A stretch of DNA of 60,985 nt, from positions 1 through 60,985 of IMG/VR virus record IMGVR_UViG_3300048924_000616. One strand, 5' to 3'. Below are positions 41,406 to 50,383 of the stretch, piece after piece. The stretch is from a virus. The position numbers and the translations under genes were made by a program. How positions within the stretch are numbered: the stretch's first letter is position 1; each line of letters opens with the position of its first letter. Below the pieces are notes generated by a model. It had not been told where the DNA came from. It saw nothing but the letters and a program-made list of their open reading frames with translations, and did not search any database.

Positions 41406-41803
41406 TTGATATTCGATCTTCACTCCAAGAAGCAGTTAACCTTGCTAGCCAAAGCGATAAAAACAATAAAGAAATAGACCAATTAATTCAAAGCGTAGCG
41501 CAGCAAATTCATGACTTTTCTGGCGGTTCCGCGACAATGGCAGTGCGACCAAAGTCTTTGGACGATTTTGAGCTTACAGTTGATCTAAAAAACGCACATC
41601 AAGATGTAATAGAAATAAAAGTGGGAGAGGAAGCGCACAAAATTGCGAAATTTGGAAGATCGCAAATGGGCTATCCATGTACCTTGATTTTTGGCAATGG
41701 TGCCATCCAGGCGTTGGATAAAGAGGCGTTAGGATTAGCGTTTTCTGATCTGATGAAAACGCATCGCGTCGGAACCATCATATACGACAGCATTAACCGC
41801 TAG
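41402..41803 (+). CDS. Unknown partner of the EEP nuclease (133 aa)
   Basis: A 133-residue alpha/beta protein that I do not recognise. It has a helical, polar N-terminal 40 residues, a beta core (FELTVDLKNAHQDVIEIKVG, CTLIFGNG) and a helical end. It has no signal peptide, membrane span or Cys pair. It is translationally coupled to the EEP gene by ATGA, so it is probably a sensor, inhibitor or subunit of that enzyme. A bidirectional terminator follows 32 nt after the stop. Confidence 0.65.
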   Translation: MIDIRSSLQEAVNLASQSDKNNKEIDQLIQSVAQQIHDFSGGSATMAVRPKSLDDFELTVDLKNAHQDVIEIKVGEEAHKIAKFGRSQMGYPCTLIFGNGAIQALDKEALGLAFSDLMKTHRVGTIIYDSINR

Positions 41804-41835
41804 TATTGAAACAAGTAAAGATCGCAAATGAGAAA

Positions 41836-41858
41836 GGCGGCCTCTCGACCGCCCTCCT
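41836..41858. terminator. Bidirectional terminator between cargo island and primase gene
   Basis: GGCGG, 8-nt loop, CCGCC with CTCCTTTTCTC rightward and TTTCTCATTT leftward. It lies between converging genes. Confidence 0.65.
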
Positions 41859-41862
41859 TTTC

Positions 41863-44046
41863 TCACATCCGTGCCGCTCCCGTGGTGAAAGTGCCCAGTC
41901 CAGTCGCAAAATGCCCGCCAGGAACATCGAGCCATTTTGCTGTCTTTTCTCCTTTCGCAGCAGCACGTACGACCACACCCTTCCCAAGTGCGTCGTCCAC
42001 CAAAGAGTGGAGCCTCGACTTCGATAAAGCCTTGAGCTCGTCTGGAAGACGTTCACGCATTTCAAAGACGCCGCTTGCGCCAGACTTCGTGAAGGGCGAT
42101 CCAGCGCTCGCTGCAGCTTCAATCGTAACGACCAGAGCACCGATCAGGTCACCGGTGGGCGGTGTCGCCGCGCCCAACATCGCAGTTTTGTCTACCAACA
42201 AGCCGTGTTCGTTTCGGACATAGGTTGAAATGATACGGCGAGCCGCTCCATTGGCTTTAACGATACCACCAAGGACAACCTTTCCCGGCATGAAATCTAC
42301 GCCGATCGACTTACAGACCTTGCGAGCGCGCGCCTCCTCTGCCGGCCACATTGCATAGGCAAGTCGTAGACCATCGACCAGCGCCGTGCTCCCGCGGATG
42401 CTGTCACGAGCATCGCCGAGCGTCTCAATCGGCTTCTGTGTTTTACGCATATGGTGTGCCACAAGCACGGTTGCGCCGGTTTCAGTAGCTAGGCGAGAAA
42501 GCGATGTGCAGACGAATTGCCCTGCTGCCGGATCTTCGTTTAGGGGCAAATGCGCGAAGCTCGCCAAGGGGTCAAAAGTCACCAATCGGAGATCATCAAT
42601 CTGCGATAGCTGGTCGCATATACGCCTGTAGTTTTCCGTTTCCTGCAGCCCCCTTTTCTTATCGTCTTTCCAAAATGCTTGCGCGCCGCCGGCCGATGGA
42701 AGTGGCACCACGATCATCTTCCGACCGAGCTCCGAGAATCTGTGCTCTCTGTGGTCCAACGCCGCAATGCGCCGATGGACTTCATTGGCGTCATCCTCAG
42801 ACGTGATCATTACAGAAGTGCCGCTCGCCAAAACTTTGCCGCCAAAAATCGGACTTTCGTAGATGCTCGAACCAAAAGACACGCGCCGATGAAGCTCAAG
42901 CATAGCGTACGATTTCCCGGTGTCGCCCATGGCCGCGACCATTCCTGGCACCCCGGTAGGCATGATGCCATCAACCAAATACTCGAGCTTTGGGGGCTCG
43001 CCCTTAAAGCGATCAGCGGTCCAGTCGAAAATAGAAAACTTAGGACCGTCAGCGACGTTGTCGTTAGCGGCAACTTTCTCTTCAAGGCGCGACACACGCT
43101 TGGCCACGCTATTCATTATGAACCGTGAAATCGCGTCTTTGTCCATCAAGGGAGTGTTATCATAGGCTGGATATTCTGGCTCAGGAATATGGCGCGGGTT
43201 AAGGATGCCAGCCTTTAGGCCGTTCTCGATGGTCTTACAGCAGCGCGACCAGTCCCTGCCCCAACCCCGAGCAACATCTTGCAACAACGCGCGTGCTTCC
43301 GCCTCGCCCAGCGCTCCGGCGCCGACGATAGTGCCGATAGAAAACGCAGCGTCATTCAGTGCGTTGTTGCGCGTTCCCATGGGTGCACCAGCAAGGTCAG
43401 CCAGCTCGCGATCAACAGCAGCATCTACGTAAGCGTTGTTGGTCGCAGATGGGAGGCTGTATTGCGTGTGCGTCGGCGCCGACTTTGGCAACAGCAGATC
43501 TAGCAACCATGACGGCGCGTCGGCAATGTCGCGGGTCTCCGACACCCATTTGTAAGAACGCCCGTTGGCCATCGTGCTGCCGGCGGCCAGCACATAACCG
43601 CCCTCGGAACGGATATCCACCCCAGCACCAAGCGCGCCGCGGTTGCGGGTGCCGACGACATACTTGAAATAGATATGTAGCCCGCCGTTCGGGCTCGTAA
43701 CGCGTGCCGTGTGGGGCAACGGACCGTGCTCTGCTTCCATCTCGGACAGCCAGTCAAAGCCGTTGGCACCGCCTGGCTTGTTGTCAATATCCAGCGCGAA
43801 GAAGCCTGTCTTTTCACCGGTGGGCAGTCCGACTGCGGCATCGGGAAACCGCGCCCACATTCTTTGTATCAGCGGCCTGTTGACTGTGGCTCCCTTGAAG
43901 CCGTTAGGCGTCAAAGGCGTCTTCTCACCGAGAGTGATGATCTCACCGGTGGCTTGGTCAACGTTTTCCTCGGCGTGTGACCGGCATGGAAATACCGGCC
44001 AGCCTTGGCCGACGTAATGCTGCGCTAGTTCAAGCGGCTTTTGCAA
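41863..44046 (-). CDS. Bifunctional primase-polymerase / AAA helicase
   Basis: About 727 residues. N-terminal Prim-Pol (AEP-type) domain: FFALDIDNKPGG and a basic VTSPNGGLHIYFK segment. The middle is a linker with AANDN. The C-terminal RepA/DnaB-like ATPase has Walker A MGDTGKSYA, Walker B RLVTFDPLASF and VLVAHHMRK, then a winged-helix end. It primes and unwinds for phage replication. Start set at TTG 44046 because AGGAGACCACC directly precedes it, matching the repeated leader; an ATG 21 nt upstream would lie before that SD. Confidence 0.82.
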   Translation of the reverse strand: MQKPLELAQHYVGQGWPVFPCRSHAEENVDQATGEIITLGEKTPLTPNGFKGATVNRPLIQRMWARFPDAAVGLPTGEKTGFFALDIDNKPGGANGFDWLSEMEAEHGPLPHTARVTSPNGGLHIYFKYVVGTRNRGALGAGVDIRSEGGYVLAAGSTMANGRSYKWVSETRDIADAPSWLLDLLLPKSAPTHTQYSLPSATNNAYVDAAVDRELADLAGAPMGTRNNALNDAAFSIGTIVGAGALGEAEARALLQDVARGWGRDWSRCCKTIENGLKAGILNPRHIPEPEYPAYDNTPLMDKDAISRFIMNSVAKRVSRLEEKVAANDNVADGPKFSIFDWTADRFKGEPPKLEYLVDGIMPTGVPGMVAAMGDTGKSYAMLELHRRVSFGSSIYESPIFGGKVLASGTSVMITSEDDANEVHRRIAALDHREHRFSELGRKMIVVPLPSAGGAQAFWKDDKKRGLQETENYRRICDQLSQIDDLRLVTFDPLASFAHLPLNEDPAAGQFVCTSLSRLATETGATVLVAHHMRKTQKPIETLGDARDSIRGSTALVDGLRLAYAMWPAEEARARKVCKSIGVDFMPGKVVLGGIVKANGAARRIISTYVRNEHGLLVDKTAMLGAATPPTGDLIGALVVTIEAAASAGSPFTKSGASGVFEMRERLPDELKALSKSRLHSLVDDALGKGVVVRAAAKGEKTAKWLDVPGGHFATGLGTFTTGAARM

Positions 44047-45859
44047 TGGTGGTCTCCTGATTGTCATTGGCCACTCCCCTTGGCGCATCATCGGCCATGA
44101 TTGCGCCCACGCACGCCTCCATCTTTGCGACGGACACGGCATTGCCGATTTGCTTGATCTTCTCGGTTTTTGTGCCAGCAAACTCGTAGGTATATTCTTG
44201 GGTGTTGAAGCCCATAGCTGCAGCAAGTTCATGAGGTTCGAGCATCCGAAACAGGATGTCATATCCCCCAAATGCTTCTGCTACGGCCAGTTCACCACGG
44301 TTTGCTCCTGTCACTGTGGGCAGCGGATCAGTTGATGGATTCAGCGATCGTTCAAGGCCGCCTTCATGAGTAACCGGCAACACGACTGCAAACTCTCCGC
44401 CTTTGGCTGTGGTGATTGTCGGTATCGGATCCGACAGTGAGCGGCCGTTGTTACCTGCTTGGCTGTGGGTGACAGGCACAACGATGCCAAACCGGTCTTT
44501 GGTCGTTACCGTCGGCAATGGTTCGGTGGTGTCCGCAGCTGTTGACGACATGCCATAGTAGGAAGTGATGAGCGCATGCGCTCCTCCGCATGGCGCCGTC
44601 GGTATCGGTTCTCCAACCGAGCGTGGAGATCCACCTGATGCCTGCGAAAGCACGAAAGGCTCGACAAGCATCGGGCGTGCGCATCCCGGCCGAGCTTCGT
44701 TGGCTGCGCCTCCGGTAGTGATTGTCGGCAACGGCTGCTGCGTCGTACGAGCCGACCCGCTATTATGCTGAGAGAGCACCATTGGTTCCGCCAGCCACAC
44801 GCCACCCTTGGTGTCGAGCGTTGGGATAAGACCCTCGGTAACGCCTTCGGCCTTGTTGCCCTTGCGACCGTTCATGATGATCGGTTCGGCCGCATAAAGG
44901 TGAGCCGCGTGAGACGTTTGCGTAGGTAGTGGCGCATCAATGCTCGATGCCGTTGACTTGCCCTTCATGTTGACGACAACAGGCTCAGCAAGCGCAATAT
45001 GCTGTCCATTGGCTGCGATGGTAGGAATAGGCATGTCGATGCCTTGCGCGGCCATGTGGTTGCGCAAAACAACGATGAACGGCTCAGGCCAATTGTGCTT
45101 CACTGCACCGGCATGGATGCGGGCAAGCGTCTTTGGCGCCAGTGGCTTCTTACGATTGAAGATGGATTTGCCCTTGATGTCCCAATCAATAATCTCTCGC
45201 GCTGGACGCCATGACTGCATGTCATTGAACAGGTCAACGTTTTTGCCGTCCCGCTTCTGGTGAGTTGGCATAGGCCAATGGATCTTGCGACCATCGGACC
45301 GTCCCATGAGGATAAAGCGCTGTCGCGTGGTTGCGTCGCCGTAGTCGGCAGCATTGAGTTTGCGCCACTCGAGCTGAAACCCCAAACGTTTGAGCGTATC
45401 GATCCACGCATGGAAGTACTCACCCTTGCGAGACTGAATAGGCCTACCAGTCTTGAGATTGACAGGTCCCCATCCAGTGAATTCCCAGACATTCTCTATG
45501 ATAATGCGCTTCACTCGCAGCTCGGTAAGCCACGTGATGATGTGCCACGGGTCGCTGCGCTGCTGGTCGCTTGTAGGCTTTCCACCGCGAGCTACTGAAT
45601 GATGCGTGCAAGTTGGCGACGCCATGAGGAGATCAAGATAACCCTCCGGCACCAAGATGTGCGGGCGGACGGTGGATATGTCCTCGACATAGTGCCTGGC
45701 CTCGGGGTGATTGATGGTGTGTGTCTCAATCGCTGTGGGCCAGTGGTTCACGCAGACTAGATCCATTTCCAAACCTAGTTTTTTTAAGGCTCTGTATGCA
45801 CCGGTGGACGATCCGCCTGCACCGCAAAGCAGGTCAGCAACTTTGATCTTGCGCTTCAT
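44030..45859 (-). CDS. DNA cytosine-C5 methyltransferase with repeated insert
   Basis: A 609-residue C5-MTase. Motif I DLLCGAGGSSTGA, motif IV SPTCTHHS (PTC in place of the usual PPC), motif VI IIENV, motif VIII TTRQRFI, and at the end motif IX/X (GFNTQEY, IGNAVSV). Between VIII and IX lie about 300 residues with 7-8 imperfect repeats centred on PLPTxTT. It probably protects phage DNA from restriction. The C-terminus VANDNQETTIAKAA resembles a tmRNA tag and overlaps the primase start. First gene after a leader copy (GAGGAGAATAC). Confidence 0.82.
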   Translation of the reverse strand: MKRKIKVADLLCGAGGSSTGAYRALKKLGLEMDLVCVNHWPTAIETHTINHPEARHYVEDISTVRPHILVPEGYLDLLMASPTCTHHSVARGGKPTSDQQRSDPWHIITWLTELRVKRIIIENVWEFTGWGPVNLKTGRPIQSRKGEYFHAWIDTLKRLGFQLEWRKLNAADYGDATTRQRFILMGRSDGRKIHWPMPTHQKRDGKNVDLFNDMQSWRPAREIIDWDIKGKSIFNRKKPLAPKTLARIHAGAVKHNWPEPFIVVLRNHMAAQGIDMPIPTIAANGQHIALAEPVVVNMKGKSTASSIDAPLPTQTSHAAHLYAAEPIIMNGRKGNKAEGVTEGLIPTLDTKGGVWLAEPMVLSQHNSGSARTTQQPLPTITTGGAANEARPGCARPMLVEPFVLSQASGGSPRSVGEPIPTAPCGGAHALITSYYGMSSTAADTTEPLPTVTTKDRFGIVVPVTHSQAGNNGRSLSDPIPTITTAKGGEFAVVLPVTHEGGLERSLNPSTDPLPTVTGANRGELAVAEAFGGYDILFRMLEPHELAAAMGFNTQEYTYEFAGTKTEKIKQIGNAVSVAKMEACVGAIMADDAPRGVANDNQETTIAKAA

Positions 45860-45904
45860 GTATTCTCCTCAGAATTGATGTGATGTTCGTCGCTGGCTGG
45901 CGCC

Positions 45905-46279
45905 CTAGAAAGGCGCCTCGCTTAACGCTGCCCTTAGTCCTCGGGCGCATCCTTCCCACGCAGCTTTGACCATCATCCGCTGCATGAGTTCGTCAAAGTG
46001 GGCCAGTTCAGTAATGCCGTGCTCAGCGATGTACTCTCCGACGGCATCAACGCCGGCATCCAGCGCGCGCAGCTCATAGTCGTCCAGCCGATCGATCTTC
46101 TTGTAATTGTCGATGCCCACGGCGCACCTCCGGCAGATATAGTGAGGGTCTTTGTCACGACTATTGGCATTTACGCCGATACCGAAGGCATGCATGCCGC
46201 AGACAAAGCACGTCGTCGGGTTATGGTCGGCATCGACCGTCGGCGTGTGCTGGCGCGGGGTTGTTGGGAGTTTGGTCAT
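45905..46279 (-). CDS. Zinc-ribbon hypothetical protein (124 aa)
   Basis: A 124-residue protein with CFVC and CRRC pairs (about residues 24-27 and 49-52), a probable zinc ribbon, then a helical acidic C-terminal region (DDYELRALDAGVDAVGEYI). It lies between two methyltransferase genes, overlapping the upstream one by 4 nt. Possibly a DNA-binding accessory; unknown. Confidence 0.65.
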   Translation of the reverse strand: MTKLPTTPRQHTPTVDADHNPTTCFVCGMHAFGIGVNANSRDKDPHYICRRCAVGIDNYKKIDRLDDYELRALDAGVDAVGEYIAEHGITELAHFDELMQRMMVKAAWEGCARGLRAALSEAPF

Positions 46280-47115
46280 GCTGCCACCCCAAATAAGTCC
46301 GCCTGGTAAGGCTTGTTGTCGTTCGCAGCGACAGGCCGCGATTGCACAACTGGCACGACCGCCCGCACCTCTTCCGTGTGTTCAAACTCGATGCAAACGA
46401 TCTCGCACATCGGCGAAACACCCTTCCAATCGTTGATGTAGAAAGCGGTATCGATCCCGCAGCCAGCTTCGAAGTAAAGCCCGGTGAGTTCTTGGAATTT
46501 CACCGCCTTGCCGTCCTTCTGCCGCTCGTGGCAAGGCCTGCCGCTGTAATTAAAACCAGCGGACATTTGCGGCACGATGAACGCGCCCGAGGCAGCCAGA
46601 TGCGCGGCTATATCGATGACGTGAAATTCGAACTCTGCGCCGGTATAGCGAGGAGCTCCGCCATCGCGCTTGACCTTGCCAAAAGGAGGGTTGCTGATCG
46701 CGACATCAAACCGGCCTAGGTCCATGTCCAGTACACCCATCACGTCGGCGAGGATCCAATCTGCCTCCGGTAGGATTTTCTGACCAACCGCTAGGTAGTC
46801 GGGATTCCGCTCCACGCAGGTGATCCGGGCCTTCTGGTGACTACGGTGCCAGCAGGCGTAAGACAGCATGCCGATTCCCGCGCACAGATCAATGATCCGC
46901 CCGCCATATCCGCCCTGCCCGACAGCATCGATGGTGAAATCAAACGCCATATCGTATGGCGTGAAGAACGCGCCCGCAGCGCCGTTCACATGGTTCGCGC
47001 CCTCGTTCCAATTTTTAAGAACGAAGTCCTTTTCGTCTTCGGTCAGCACCTGTTTGGTCAGCAAGTCGCAGGCCTGCGAATGGGCTTTTGCTTGCGCTTT
47101 CGTGAGCTTGGCCAT
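46276..47115 (-). CDS. SAM-dependent DNA methyltransferase (NPPF type)
   Basis: A 279-residue class I methyltransferase. SAM-binding motif IIDLCAGIGMLSYA (about residue 71) and catalytic ISNPPFG (about 140) indicate an amino-group (N6-adenine or N4-cytosine) DNA MTase. The C-terminus AANDNKPYQADLFGVAA looks like a tmRNA degradation tag. Start overlaps the MT-A70 stop by one base. Target site unknown. Confidence 0.78.
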   Translation of the reverse strand: MAKLTKAQAKAHSQACDLLTKQVLTEDEKDFVLKNWNEGANHVNGAAGAFFTPYDMAFDFTIDAVGQGGYGGRIIDLCAGIGMLSYACWHRSHQKARITCVERNPDYLAVGQKILPEADWILADVMGVLDMDLGRFDVAISNPPFGKVKRDGGAPRYTGAEFEFHVIDIAAHLAASGAFIVPQMSAGFNYSGRPCHERQKDGKAVKFQELTGLYFEAGCGIDTAFYINDWKGVSPMCEIVCIEFEHTEEVRAVVPVVQSRPVAANDNKPYQADLFGVAA

Positions 47116-47666
47116 TATGCCGCCTCAAGTAGTGGCGCAGCAAACTTTCCAACCTGGTTGCCCCACGCAGACCAACCCGGCCAGGCTTGGCGTGCGAAAA
47201 GCTCAAGGTACGGCCCAGCAACCAGCGACTCTATGCGCCCGTAGGTCTCGTCTGGTTTTCGAGAATGCTCTCGGCGCGGCGCGCGTATCACCGAACGCAC
47301 ACCTTTGCTCAGCCGACGAGGTTTTCCCCGTTTGAACAGGTGACACACCTCGACTTCCTGCCGGGTCCAGTACCCCATACCCATGCGACCCTTATCCCAG
47401 ATGAAGGCCAACGACACCGGTTTGAAACCCCACGCCGCTGCGACATCGAATGCTTCACGCTGCAAGTGGCTAACCGTCCATAGGAAGAGTAGGCAGTCCT
47501 TCGCTGCGACGTCGGAAACAGGTAGTGCCGCAATATCGGCAAGCGACATCACGGCATATGGCTGCGCACCGCGAGCGGGTGCTACGTTGTCGTTGGCATA
47601 GGTTCTGAATGACCACGGCGGGTCGGCAAGGATCGCGCCGAAGCGCCCCTCTGGAAGCGGGTTCAT
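47115..47666 (-). CDS. MT-A70-family adenine methyltransferase
   Basis: A 183-residue MT-A70 protein with the catalytic LADPPWSF near residue 15 and the FLWTVSHL and KRGKPRRLSKGVRSV regions typical of the phage branch. It methylates adenine N6 in DNA. A YANDNV peptide follows the DPPW motif. Third MTase in a row, with its own leader copy (CACCACAG...GAGGAGA). Confidence 0.82.
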   Translation of the reverse strand: MNPLPEGRFGAILADPPWSFRTYANDNVAPARGAQPYAVMSLADIAALPVSDVAAKDCLLFLWTVSHLQREAFDVAAAWGFKPVSLAFIWDKGRMGMGYWTRQEVEVCHLFKRGKPRRLSKGVRSVIRAPRREHSRKPDETYGRIESLVAGPYLELFARQAWPGWSAWGNQVGKFAAPLLEAA

Positions 47667-47705
47667 AATGTCTCCTCAGACTGTGGTGATCGCGCCGAAG
47701 CGGTA

Positions 47706-47726
47706 CGCCGCGTTGGTGGCGCGGCG
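47706..47726 (-). promoter_or_regulatory. Leader hairpin with CCACCAA loop
   Basis: Stem CGCCGCG/CGCGGCG (7 bp perfect) with the loop reading CCACCAA leftward, 29 nt before GAGGAG (47672-47677) of the MT-A70 gene. Same loop as at 4426 and 6145. Confidence 0.6.
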
Positions 47727-47773
47727 GGTGGTGTTATGTTATAACTGTGATACCGATTCAGTAGGAACCGATC

Positions 47774-47983
47774 ATGAAAGAAAAGAAGAGCGCAACAGAC
47801 CTAAAAGCTATTCTGGAGGCCCAGTCGGGTTTCTCAATCAACATTATTGCGCAAGGCGCTCCTGGTGACTGGAATGCTGCTCCTGCAGGGTCAAGCGCAT
47901 CTTCCGTATCCATGAAGTCGTTCGAAGACGCGCGAGACCATTACCGCAGCATCTACTCGCTTGTCCCTGAAAGCGCAGCCTGA
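47774..47983 (+). CDS. Small hypothetical protein against the operon (69 aa)
   Basis: A 69-residue protein in the gap between two leftward genes. A weak SD (AGGAA) and a TATAAC sequence upstream (about 47740) could serve it. It is polar and Ser/Ala-rich, with a helical start (TDLKAILEAQSG) and end. Unknown; it may be a small lysogeny-expressed gene. Confidence 0.5.
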   Translation: MKEKKSATDLKAILEAQSGFSINIIAQGAPGDWNAAPAGSSASSVSMKSFEDARDHYRSIYSLVPESAA

Positions 47984-48020
47984 ACAGCTGCGCTACCGTG
48001 GGCGATCATTATGGTTTTGG

Positions 48021-48554
48021 TCATGCGACGCGGACCGACAGTTGCTCACCAGCTTCGCCCATCTGCGCGCCGCGAACCTTCTTGCCAGCCTGCAACGCTT
48101 CCTTGATCGCGGTCTTATCCGGTGATGTCGATACACGCACGTAGGCCTTCGGCAGGATAGCTTCGTCAGTTATCTCGACAGATGCGGCTCTCTTACCGAT
48201 CGAGATCGTCGCCTCAGCAAGCGGCACGCGCGGCACGCCTGAGACTTTCAGCAACTTAAACATCAACGAGCGCATCGCGTCCTTGCGGCGTTCGGCTCGG
48301 GACTTGCGCGCCTGCAAATCGGATATGCGACCAGCAACAGCCTTCGCCATCGTGTCGGCATCGCGTTCTGTGTTGACCAACTTAGTCAGGACGGCATGGA
48401 AGTTCGTCTCGCCTTCCAGCATGTCGGCGCGCAGGTCTTCATCCTCTTCCAACTCCGGATATGCTGCGAGCATGTCGGCGAAAAGTGCTTCGAGGTTGGC
48501 GACGTCGGCGGCTAGAAACTGCGCTTGTCTGTTGTCATTGGCTGGTTTGGTCAT
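48021..48554 (-). CDS. Gp157-like phage protein
   Basis: A 177-residue protein of the siphovirus Gp157 type: long helical N-terminal 110 residues, then GVPRVPLAEATISIGKRA and the VSTSPDKTAIKEALQAGKKV end. The family occurs in early operons next to recombination genes, and its biochemical role is unclear. Starts MTKPANDN. Leader with CACCACCAC and GAGGAG, and the AATGTAACC element upstream at 48600. Confidence 0.8.
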   Translation of the reverse strand: MTKPANDNRQAQFLAADVANLEALFADMLAAYPELEEDEDLRADMLEGETNFHAVLTKLVNTERDADTMAKAVAGRISDLQARKSRAERRKDAMRSLMFKLLKVSGVPRVPLAEATISIGKRAASVEITDEAILPKAYVRVSTSPDKTAIKEALQAGKKVRGAQMGEAGEQLSVRVA

Positions 48555-48599
48555 TTGTGCTCCTCAGTGGTGGTGGTGCAAACTTATGCTGACAACGGC

Positions 48600-48620
48600 G
48601 GTTACATTGGTGATCGTCAA
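48600..48620 (-). promoter_or_regulatory. Conserved TTGACG-N6-AATGTAACC element
   Basis: Leftward TTGACG, six bases, AATGTAACC, just past the helicase stop and 46 nt before the Gp157-like start. Second of three copies in the window. Confidence 0.4.
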
Positions 48621-48623
48621 CGG

Positions 48624-50375
48624 CTAAAATGGTATGTCGTCATCCATCAGAACCCGCCAATCTTCTTCGTCCTGATTGTCGTTCGCTGCTGGCTGCCGGT
48701 TATCGTTCGCGGCGCCAACAACGTGACCAACAACATCCCAGTATTTCTGACGTGGTTTGACTGTGATCTCGACAGTGTCTGACAGCTCATCCTGGCGCTC
48801 GATCCACTCCAGCACACTCTTGGGGAAAGGCATGCTTCCGCCATGTGCGCGCCAGAAGCGGTCCGCCTTAGACTTAGGGAAGCCCTGATGCTGCGGGCAA
48901 AGCCACTCGTTTATGGCCGTCATACCCACCATGTAGCTCACCTTCACAGACGGCGGCTTATCGCCCTTGCCCTCGTGGAAATAGAAGTTGCGCGATACAA
49001 CTGTACGGGATTCAGGTTCAGCCGTTGACATGATCGGCGTGTCCGCAGCCGTCGCCTGAATTTTTGGGCTGTCATCAATGTCAAACTCATAGCCGCAGCA
49101 CGTGCAGACACGCGCGGAAGCGTGCACCTTCTCACCGCAGCCAAATCGACCATGCTTATCTTCAACCTCAATCGGACACACCTTCACCGGTGCCTCGCCC
49201 TCACCCTTTGTCGGCGTCTTGGGCTGCACCATATCAACCGGCCCATGCTTGTTGACCAACCCAGCAAAGTCGAGAACCAAGCAGGACGGCTTAGGACCGG
49301 CTTTAATAGCTGCGATGCGTTGCTCCGGTGTTTCAAGCGGCATACCTGGCGCGTAGATTACTCGCGTGCCGCGGCCCATCATCTGCACGTACAGCGACAC
49401 TGACAGCGTGGGTCGCAGAGCCGCTATCAGGTCAACGCCCTTATGATTGAACCCCGTTGTCAGCACAGAGTTATTGGTCAGTGCTCGGATCTTGTAGGGC
49501 TTGAAATCCTCTATGATACGACGGCGTACATCTTTTGGCGTTTCGCCACTGATCGTTTCGCACGAGATGCCACGAGACCTGATTTCATCACGGACATGCT
49601 CGGCATGTTCGACACCAGAGCAGAAGCACAGCCAAGACTTCCGATCTACACCTTTGGCGACAATCTCGTCGACAGCTGAGCGCGTGACGTCCATCTTGTC
49701 GACAGCGGCTTGAAGCGCTGACTGTTTGTAATCACCCCCCTGCTTGCCGACTCCCTTCATGTCAAAGGTGGTCGCTGTGGCTTTCGACGATAATGGCGAC
49801 AGGTAGCCGTCCATAACGCCGTCAGCAATGCCGTAGGTGTACACGACCTGATCAAACAAGCGATCATCGCCCTCATCCAATCGACCGCTATCCAGCCGGT
49901 ATGGCGTGGCTGTCAGTCCGAGGATCTTCATGTCAGGATTGATGGCGCGAAGGGCAGTAATAAACCGGCCATACATCGTGTTGCTGTTAGCTGGAATCAG
50001 GTGGCACTCGTCGACCATCAGGACGTCGATATGGCCTATCAGTTCAGCCTTGCTGTGAACGGTTTGAATGCCGGCGAAGACAATTTGAGCTCTCGCATCC
50101 CTCCTGCCGAGACCTGCAGAAAAAATACCTGCAGGTGCGAAAGGCCAGATGCCGAGCAGTTCAAGATAGTTTTGCTCGATCAGCTCTGCGACGTGGGTGG
50201 CAACCAAGATGCGCATATCTGGCCAGCCTTCGACCAACCGCTTGATAAGCGAAGCCATAAGCAGAGACTTACCGCATCCGGTAGCAAGATCTACAAGAGG
50301 GTTACCCGCAGTGGTTGACCAGTAATCGAAAACGGAGTTTTCTGCATCTTCCTGATAATGGCGTAACTGGAGCAT
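48624..50375 (-). CDS. DEAD/DEAH-box helicase with SSB-like C-terminal tip
   Basis: A 583-residue superfamily 2 helicase (UvsW/XPB-like). Motif I ATGCGKSLL (about residue 36), motif II VDECHLIP (about 121), motif III GLTATPYR, and later SF2 motifs (VLTTGFNHKG, QMMGRGTR). A zinc-ribbon-like Cys cluster lies at about residues 405-440 (CGEKV, CTCCGYEF). Two ANDN peptides precede the acidic end WRVLMDDDIPF, which is the same kind of tip that bacterial SSB uses to recruit repair proteins. It probably remodels forks or branched DNA. Confidence 0.82.
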   Translation of the reverse strand: MLQLRHYQEDAENSVFDYWSTTAGNPLVDLATGCGKSLLMASLIKRLVEGWPDMRILVATHVAELIEQNYLELLGIWPFAPAGIFSAGLGRRDARAQIVFAGIQTVHSKAELIGHIDVLMVDECHLIPANSNTMYGRFITALRAINPDMKILGLTATPYRLDSGRLDEGDDRLFDQVVYTYGIADGVMDGYLSPLSSKATATTFDMKGVGKQGGDYKQSALQAAVDKMDVTRSAVDEIVAKGVDRKSWLCFCSGVEHAEHVRDEIRSRGISCETISGETPKDVRRRIIEDFKPYKIRALTNNSVLTTGFNHKGVDLIAALRPTLSVSLYVQMMGRGTRVIYAPGMPLETPEQRIAAIKAGPKPSCLVLDFAGLVNKHGPVDMVQPKTPTKGEGEAPVKVCPIEVEDKHGRFGCGEKVHASARVCTCCGYEFDIDDSPKIQATAADTPIMSTAEPESRTVVSRNFYFHEGKGDKPPSVKVSYMVGMTAINEWLCPQHQGFPKSKADRFWRAHGGSMPFPKSVLEWIERQDELSDTVEITVKPRQKYWDVVGHVVGAANDNRQPAANDNQDEEDWRVLMDDDIPF

Positions 50376-50383
50376 GATCCCTC

